From Bacillota bacterium (GTDB taxonomy: Bacteria > Bacillota_A > Clostridia > Lachnospirales > WQUN01), in assembly GCA_009786175.1 (NCBI GenBank), contig WQTQ01000127.1:1-9130 (forward strand): DNA of 9,130 nt, written 5' to 3'. Positions 4,788-9,130 of this stretch are shown here, in pieces. The notes under the pieces were generated by a model. The model ran no database searches and was not told where the DNA came from. It saw nothing but the letters and a program-made list of their open reading frames with translations. The first letter of the stretch is position 1; the number at the start of each line of letters is the position of its first letter. Made by a program: the position numbers and the translations under genes.

Positions 4788-7700
4788 CTAATCCTCAAAC
4801 CGTACACTTACCAACTTAGATATTCCCTGCTCTTCCATGGTAACGCCGTACAAGTGTTCCGCCGCTTCCATTGTGCCTTTGCGGTGGGTGATGATAATAA
4901 ATTGCGTACCTTTCGCATACTCCTTCAAGTATGAAGCGAAGCGGGCAACATTAGAGTCGTCCAAGGCAGATTCTATTTCATCCAATACACAAAACGGCGA
5001 CGGCTTTAGCCGTAAAATTGCAAACAACAGGGCAATGGCGGTTAACGCCCGCTCTCCGCCGGAGAGCAGCATAAGATTTTGTAAGGCTTTACCCGGTGGC
5101 TGGGCAATAATTTCTATACCGGATTCCAGTACGTTTTCTTCGTCCAGTAAGCGCAAAGATGCCTTGCCGCCGCTAAACATTTGACGGAAAACTTCCTCGA
5201 AATGTACGCCGATAAGCTTAAACTGGGTGGCAAACTGCTCTTCCATTTGCGATGTAAGCTGCCCGATAAGTTCTGTCAGCGCGGTTTCCGCTTCAAGAAT
5301 GTCATTCCGCTGGGCGGTTAAAAAATCGCAGCGGGTCTTAATTTGCTTATAGGCGTCAATTGCGCCAATATTTACGTTGGATAATGCGGCAAGCTCGGAC
5401 CTTAGCTGTTGCAACATGCGCCGCAGGGCAGTTTCGCTTACGTCTGTGCGCTTTTGTGCCAATGCCTTTTGATAGGTAAGGTTGTACTCTTCCCACATTT
5501 CCCCATGAAGGCGGTGGCTTGTGGCGTCCAGCTGCTCTTTGCGCATCTCTAAGCGGGCAAGTTCCCGTTCGATTAACGCGGAAGAATCTGCATGAGCGCG
5601 TTCATCTTCTTCCGCCTTGGTTATTGCCGCATCCAAACGGGTTTTTTCTTCTTCTGCGGCAGACAGTTCCCGACGGATTTCACCCAGGCGGGTTTTTAAC
5701 TTTGCGGATTCTTCGATAATTTTTGCCCGGTTAGCAGCAGCCTTTTCTGCGGCTCTTTCGCTTACGGAAATGTCGGCCAAAAGCATACGCCGTTCTTCCG
5801 TAAGCACTGCCTCTTCCCGCTGCAAGCGTTCCAGGTTGCGCCGGGCTTCGCCAATCCATTCCGTACGGCGGCTAATTTCTATTTTAAGGTCAGTTAAGAT
5901 GTCTGTTTCTTCCGTGTGCTCCAAGCGGCTTTGCTCTAACTGCCGCTGGTAGTTTTCCAAAGCTTCGCGGGCTTTTTGTACGTTTTCGTCATTAGCCAGC
6001 ACTTCGGCTTTGGCGTTGCGAATAGCCGAGTTTGTCTCCACCAAAAGCCCCATGATTTTATCGTTTTCTTCATTATACTTTGCGGCAATTTCGTCAAGAT
6101 TTTTTAGAGACTCTTCTGCGGCGGCCAGCCTGTCTTTTTGACGTTCCGTTTCTAGAATTAGTGCCTGTTCTTTTTCCCGGGCGGCAATTAAGGTTTCTTC
6201 TGTGGCTTGACGTTTGCTGCGTAAGTCCTGCTTTTGCTCGGTCAATTCTTCCAGGTTTGTTTGCAGCTCGGCTACTTTTTGCTTCAACTCTTCCAGCTGA
6301 CGCGCACGGCCAATAATACCCGCAGATTGGCGGTTTGTGCCGCCGCCTGTAATGGCACCGCCGGGGCTTAGCCGCTCGCCGTCAAGGGTTACAATTTTAT
6401 GGGAGTACTTGTATTTTTTGTTGAACGCCATTGCGTTGTCCATAGTATCCATAACAAGAACATCGCCCAGCAATTGAGCAATTACCTGGGCATATTCTTC
6501 ATCGTACGTTACAAGGCCGGATGAAAGGCCTATAAACCCGGGTTCATTGGCAAACTTAGCAACATCCATGGTTCTGCCTTTTGCGGCAGTAAGGGGCATG
6601 AAGGTGGCGCGCCCGCCGCGGGTTTCTTTTAACATGTTTATGGCCAGTTTAGCGTCGCTTTCCTGTTTGGTTACAATATTTTGCGCCGCGCCGCCAAGTG
6701 CCGTTTCTATTGCAATTTCGTACTTTTGCTCTACACCGATAAGTTCGCTAATCGCGCCGCATATGCCGGAATAATTCGGGTCTGTGGCTTTTTTGCGCAA
6801 TACGGTTTTTACGCTTTGGTAAAAGCCTTCCTGTTGGGCTTCCAGCTCGGAAATGACGCGGTGGCGGCCACGGGCTACGGTAAAAGCCTCCTGAACCCGG
6901 CGCAATTCCTGGTCTAGTGCCTGGTTTTCTTCCACCAGCTGTCTGTAGGCAGACGTATAGGCCTCTACACTGGCTTTTATCCGGTTTAAGTTAGACTGGC
7001 ATTGCTGCAATGCCTCTTTGGCTTCCTGCTCTGCTTGCTTATGCTCTTCAATTTTCGTGTCATGGTGCATTATTTCGTTGTCTAACTGCTCTTTTTCGTC
7101 CTCTAGGCGAAGATAGGCATTTTCGGCCTCGGTTACACTTGCGCGGCTGTTGGCACTGACTGTTAATGCGTCCATAATCGCCTGATTGTGCGCTTCAAGC
7201 TCGGCAGAGCTTTCCCGCATTAAATCTTCCATTTGAGCAGAAAGCTTTAAGTGCTGGTCCAGTTCATTATTTAGCTCATCCAGTTTTGCCTGGGCGGCAT
7301 TTTTTGCTTCTTCTTCCTTTTGACGTTCGGCAGATTTGCTTTGCAAAGCAGCTTCCCGTTTTTCAACTTCACTTTTTAAACGCGCCTGCTCTGCTGTAAG
7401 CTGCCCCAATTTACTTTCTAAAAGCTTGTTGTCGCCCTCGCTTTTTTCCAGTGCAGTAGTAACTTCCAGCAATACTTCAGTTGCACGGCGGTATTCCAAG
7501 TCCGATTTTGCGGCACGGCTTTTAAGCCCCTCGCCTGCAAGGCGGGCTTCTCCAAGTAATCTGGCTCCGTCTTGGAATTGTTCCGTGCCATGCTTCAAAG
7601 TTTCTTCGATATGGGCAAGCTCTGAATCAATTTTGGCGATTTCCTCCAAAGATATGCTTATGTGAACACTCTTATATTCGTCACGCAGCGTTAAATAACG

Positions 7701-8339
7701 CTTGGCTTCTTCTGCCTGGCCTTCCAGCGGCACAAGCTGCTCTTCCAAGTCTAAAATAATATCGTCTACACGCTCGCGGTTTTGCTTTTCTTTTTCCAGT
7801 TTAGACATTGCTTCGTTGCGGCGGGTTTTAAATTTACCAATTCCAGCAGCTTCTTCAAAAACCAAACGCCTGTCCTCGGAACGCAAGCTTAATATTTCGT
7901 CAATTCTACCCTGCCCTATTATGGAATAACCGTCGCGGCCTACGCCCGTATCCATAAACAGCATTTGAATATCCTTCAAACGGCACTGTTCGCCATTTAT
8001 GGAATACTCGCTTTCCCCGGAACGATACACTCGCCTGGCAATGGTAATTTCAGGGAACTCTAATGGCAGTTTGCCGTCGCTGTTGTCTATGCGCATCACA
8101 ATTTCCGCATAACCAAGTGGCCGTCTGTGGGCCGTTCCGGAAAAAATTACATCTTCCATTTTACCGCCGCGCAACTGCTTGGCACTTTGTTCACCCAATA
8201 CCCAACGCAGCGCGTCCGCAATATTTGACTTGCCGCTGCCGTTTGGGCCAACTACCGCATTAAGCCCCTCAGAAAGGTCTAACTGGGTACGATCCGCAAA
8301 GGATTTGAAGCCCGTAAGTTCTAATCGTCTTAGATACAT
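4788..8339 (-). CDS. smc: Chromosome segregation/condensation protein SMC
   Basis: An 1183-aa structural-maintenance-of-chromosomes ATPase, the core of the SMC-ScpAB condensin complex that compacts and aligns newly replicated chromosome arms. The N-terminal head starts MYLRRLELTGFKSF and has Walker A GPNGSGKSN (31-39) and a Q-loop region DGYSIIGQGRIDEIL (about 136-150). Coiled coil spans about 165-510. The hinge lies at about 520-665 and includes the SGICGAI start and the glycine-rich SPGGAITGGG end. A second coiled coil runs to about 1030. The C-terminal head has signature LSGGERALTA (1092-1101), Walker B FCVLDE (1116-1121) followed by IESALDD, and an ITHRKGTME switch region. Length and layout match full-length Firmicute SMC with no break. 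The start at 8339 has GGAG seven bases upstream. The usual neighbours rnc and ftsY are absent: the gene ends at a terminator and is divergent from a small P-loop gene. Confidence 0.97.
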   Translation of the reverse strand: MYLRRLELTGFKSFADRTQLDLSEGLNAVVGPNGSGKSNIADALRWVLGEQSAKQLRGGKMEDVIFSGTAHRRPLGYAEIVMRIDNSDGKLPLEFPEITIARRVYRSGESEYSINGEQCRLKDIQMLFMDTGVGRDGYSIIGQGRIDEILSLRSEDRRLVFEEAAGIGKFKTRRNEAMSKLEKEKQNRERVDDIILDLEEQLVPLEGQAEEAKRYLTLRDEYKSVHISISLEEIAKIDSELAHIEETLKHGTEQFQDGARLLGEARLAGEGLKSRAAKSDLEYRRATEVLLEVTTALEKSEGDNKLLESKLGQLTAEQARLKSEVEKREAALQSKSAERQKEEEAKNAAQAKLDELNNELDQHLKLSAQMEDLMRESSAELEAHNQAIMDALTVSANSRASVTEAENAYLRLEDEKEQLDNEIMHHDTKIEEHKQAEQEAKEALQQCQSNLNRIKASVEAYTSAYRQLVEENQALDQELRRVQEAFTVARGRHRVISELEAQQEGFYQSVKTVLRKKATDPNYSGICGAISELIGVEQKYEIAIETALGGAAQNIVTKQESDAKLAINMLKETRGGRATFMPLTAAKGRTMDVAKFANEPGFIGLSSGLVTYDEEYAQVIAQLLGDVLVMDTMDNAMAFNKKYKYSHKIVTLDGERLSPGGAITGGGTNRQSAGIIGRARQLEELKQKVAELQTNLEELTEQKQDLRSKRQATEETLIAAREKEQALILETERQKDRLAAAEESLKNLDEIAAKYNEENDKIMGLLVETNSAIRNAKAEVLANDENVQKAREALENYQRQLEQSRLEHTEETDILTDLKIEISRRTEWIGEARRNLERLQREEAVLTEERRMLLADISVSERAAEKAAANRAKIIEESAKLKTRLGEIRRELSAAEEEKTRLDAAITKAEEDERAHADSSALIERELARLEMRKEQLDATSHRLHGEMWEEYNLTYQKALAQKRTDVSETALRRMLQQLRSELAALSNVNIGAIDAYKQIKTRCDFLTAQRNDILEAETALTELIGQLTSQMEEQFATQFKLIGVHFEEVFRQMFSGGKASLRLLDEENVLESGIEIIAQPPGKALQNLMLLSGGERALTAIALLFAILRLKPSPFCVLDEIESALDDSNVARFASYLKEYAKGTQFIIITHRKGTMEAAEHLYGVTMEEQGISKLVSVRFED

Positions 8340-8388
8340 GAAATTTCTCCAATTATTTTATTACTGGTCTAGCATTACCTGTAGATTA

Positions 8389-8397
8389 TGCTATAAT
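8389..8397 (+). promoter_or_regulatory. Extended -10 promoter of the small P-loop gene
   Basis: TGCTATAAT combines a perfect -10 box (TATAAT, 8392-8397) with the upstream TG of an extended -10 element. No good -35 box is found 17 bases upstream, which extended -10 promoters tolerate. Transcription would begin near 8404, about 45 bases before the start codon. The region 8340-8448 must also hold the smc promoter on the other strand, for which no clear consensus was seen. Confidence 0.6.
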
Positions 8398-8448
8398 AGG
8401 TGTAAGAACGCAAGAGCAAAAAATACACATCACACAGGAGGCGGTTTT

Positions 8449-8877
8449 ATGGTAAAGTTTTTGGCAGGCCTAAAAGGCGAAGGCAAAACCCGCAAACTCA
8501 TTGACATGGCCAATGAAAACGTAAAAATCACAGACGGAAATTTGGTGTTTATCGACGACGATATACGTCATATTCATGACTTGCACAGGGACATCAGGTT
8601 TGTAGAAACACAAAAAGGGCTTTTGGCAAACTATCGCGAATTGATTGGTTTTATACTGGGAATCCTATCTCAAAACAGCGATATTACACATATTTATGTA
8701 GATGGCTTAAGCAACATCATCGGCAACATTTGCGACATTACACCAGAAACGGAAGATTTGATTAAGCTCAAAAAACGTTTAGATCTGCTTTCCCAAAAGG
8801 AAAACGTTGGGTTTACAATAACCATTCACTGCAACAAGGAAGACCTGCCGGAAGAAATTAAAGAGGCGTTGTTATAA
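8449..8877 (+). CDS. Small conserved P-loop NTPase-like protein, unknown function
   Basis: A 142-aa cytoplasmic protein beginning MVKFLAGLKGEGKTRKLIDM. GLKGEGKT (residues 7-14) fits the Walker A pattern GxxGxGKT. NLVFIDDD (31-38) and THIYVDGL (80-87) are two hydrophobic strands ending in acidic residues, either of which could serve as Walker B. There is no signal peptide or membrane segment. From memory, similar short P-loop proteins are widespread in Clostridia, sometimes loosely labelled PilT-like, but no function is established and a PilT role is unlikely at this size. The start at 8449 is fixed by GGAGG seven bases upstream; the frame is open back to 8179 but that part overlaps smc on the other strand. 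It is divergent from smc by 109 bases and ends just before a large foldback element. Confidence 0.8.
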   Translation: MVKFLAGLKGEGKTRKLIDMANENVKITDGNLVFIDDDIRHIHDLHRDIRFVETQKGLLANYRELIGFILGILSQNSDITHIYVDGLSNIIGNICDITPETEDLIKLKKRLDLLSQKENVGFTITIHCNKEDLPEEIKEALL

Positions 8878-8882
8878 AATAC

Positions 8883-9001
8883 AAGGCTGTCGTATTAGCC
8901 CGAAAACGATAATTTCCTAATGCTCCGAATCGATGATTGCCTTCGGCACTAATTGATAGTCGCTATAGGAAATTATCGTTTTCTTGCTTACGAGACAGCT
9001 T
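8883..9001. repeat. 119-bp foldback element between convergent genes (possible bidirectional terminator)
   Basis: The whole stretch is an imperfect palindrome centred on GCC-TTC-GGC (8939-8947). The core is a perfect 18-base inverted repeat (8902-8919 with 8966-8983), and the ends AAGGCTGTC and GACAGCTT also pair. Pairing of the inner arms toward the centre is weaker. It starts 6 bases after the P-loop gene and ends 15 bases before the stop of the converging reductase gene. Both exits are T-rich (CTTCGTTTTCTTT on plus, TTGTATTTTATAA on minus), so it could terminate both transcripts. Its size and symmetric ends also fit a MITE- or REP-like element. No transposase is present. Confidence 0.65.
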
Positions 9002-9016
9002 CGTTTTCTTTACATA

Positions 9017-9130
9017 CTACCTAAACGCTTTCGCCACTACATCCATTTCCTTTGGAATGTTAATATGCTGCGGGCAAATGGATACACACGCGCCGCATTT
9101 TACACAGTCGTGGGCATGGGAACCATTGGC
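9017..9130 (-). CDS. C-terminus of a 4Fe-4S aldo/keto-reductase-like protein (partial)
   Basis: The last 37 codons of a gene entering from the right edge are visible, ending in TAG (9019-9017). They contain the 4Fe-4S ferredoxin motif CVKCGACVSICP followed by QHINIPKEM. The CPQHIxIP continuation is characteristic of the predicted aldo/keto reductases with a C-terminal ferredoxin domain (COG1453 type), common in anaerobic Firmicutes. The fold and substrate of the rest cannot be seen. Another ferredoxin-domain oxidoreductase is possible. It is convergent with the P-loop gene, with the foldback element between them. Confidence 0.7.
   Translation of the reverse strand, partial: ANGSHAHDCVKCGACVSICPQHINIPKEMDVVAKAFR

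Noticed and set aside
5519..7929. Several open frames on the plus strand inside smc
   Set aside because: They are antisense shadows of the coiled-coil coding sequence, with biased Ser/Arg/Leu content, no ribosome sites and no recognisable domains.
8179..8448. Upstream extension of the small P-loop protein
   Set aside because: It overlaps the smc coding region on the other strand and runs through the promoter; GGAGG sits directly before the ATG at 8449, and the P-loop starts at residue 7 from there.

Overview
The window looks like chromosomal DNA of a low-to-moderate-GC Firmicute, most likely a Clostridia member. The grounds are a Bacillus/Clostridium-length SMC protein (1183 aa), strong AGGAGG-type ribosome binding sites, AT-rich intergenic regions with sigma-A-like promoters, a small P-loop protein of a type I associate with clostridial genomes, and the C-terminus of a ferredoxin-domain aldo/keto reductase typical of anaerobes. 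The genus cannot be fixed from the sequence alone.

Layout. Nearly everything is on the minus strand. From the right: the 3' end of an Fe-S aldo/keto-reductase-like gene (9017-9130, minus) faces a small P-loop gene (8449-8877, plus) across a 119-bp foldback element. The P-loop gene is divergent from smc (4788-8339, minus). smc ends at a strong hairpin terminator that is part of a repeat found twice in the window. A 400-bp AT-rich intergenic region follows, carrying a good promoter for a small secreted Cys/His-rich protein (4101-4385, minus). Downstream lies a tightly packed operon for a MacB/LolCDE-type ABC exporter: a large permease with an extracytoplasmic domain, a short permease without one, and an ATPase (3966 down to 1213). 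The second repeat copy overlaps the end of the ATPase gene and supplies its stop codon. Next come a C-terminally shortened DUF4143-type ATPase (82-1086, minus) and the first codons of another minus-strand gene at the left edge.

How the parts may work together. smc is a housekeeping chromosome-condensation gene, here standing apart from its usual rnc and ftsY neighbours. The most interesting section is about 1213-4500: a Sec-exported, six-cysteine, Zn-ribbon-like small protein with a structured leader, followed by an asymmetric FtsX-type ABC exporter. Small secreted peptide plus MacB-like exporter is a known arrangement for bacteriocin or peptide export/immunity cassettes, but the link here is inferred from proximity, and the peptide matches no family I can name with confidence.

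Several inverted repeats sit at regulatory positions (1107-1140, 3987-4029, 4058-4086, 4381-4408, 4425-4447). No CRISPR array, tRNA, rRNA or transposase gene was seen.
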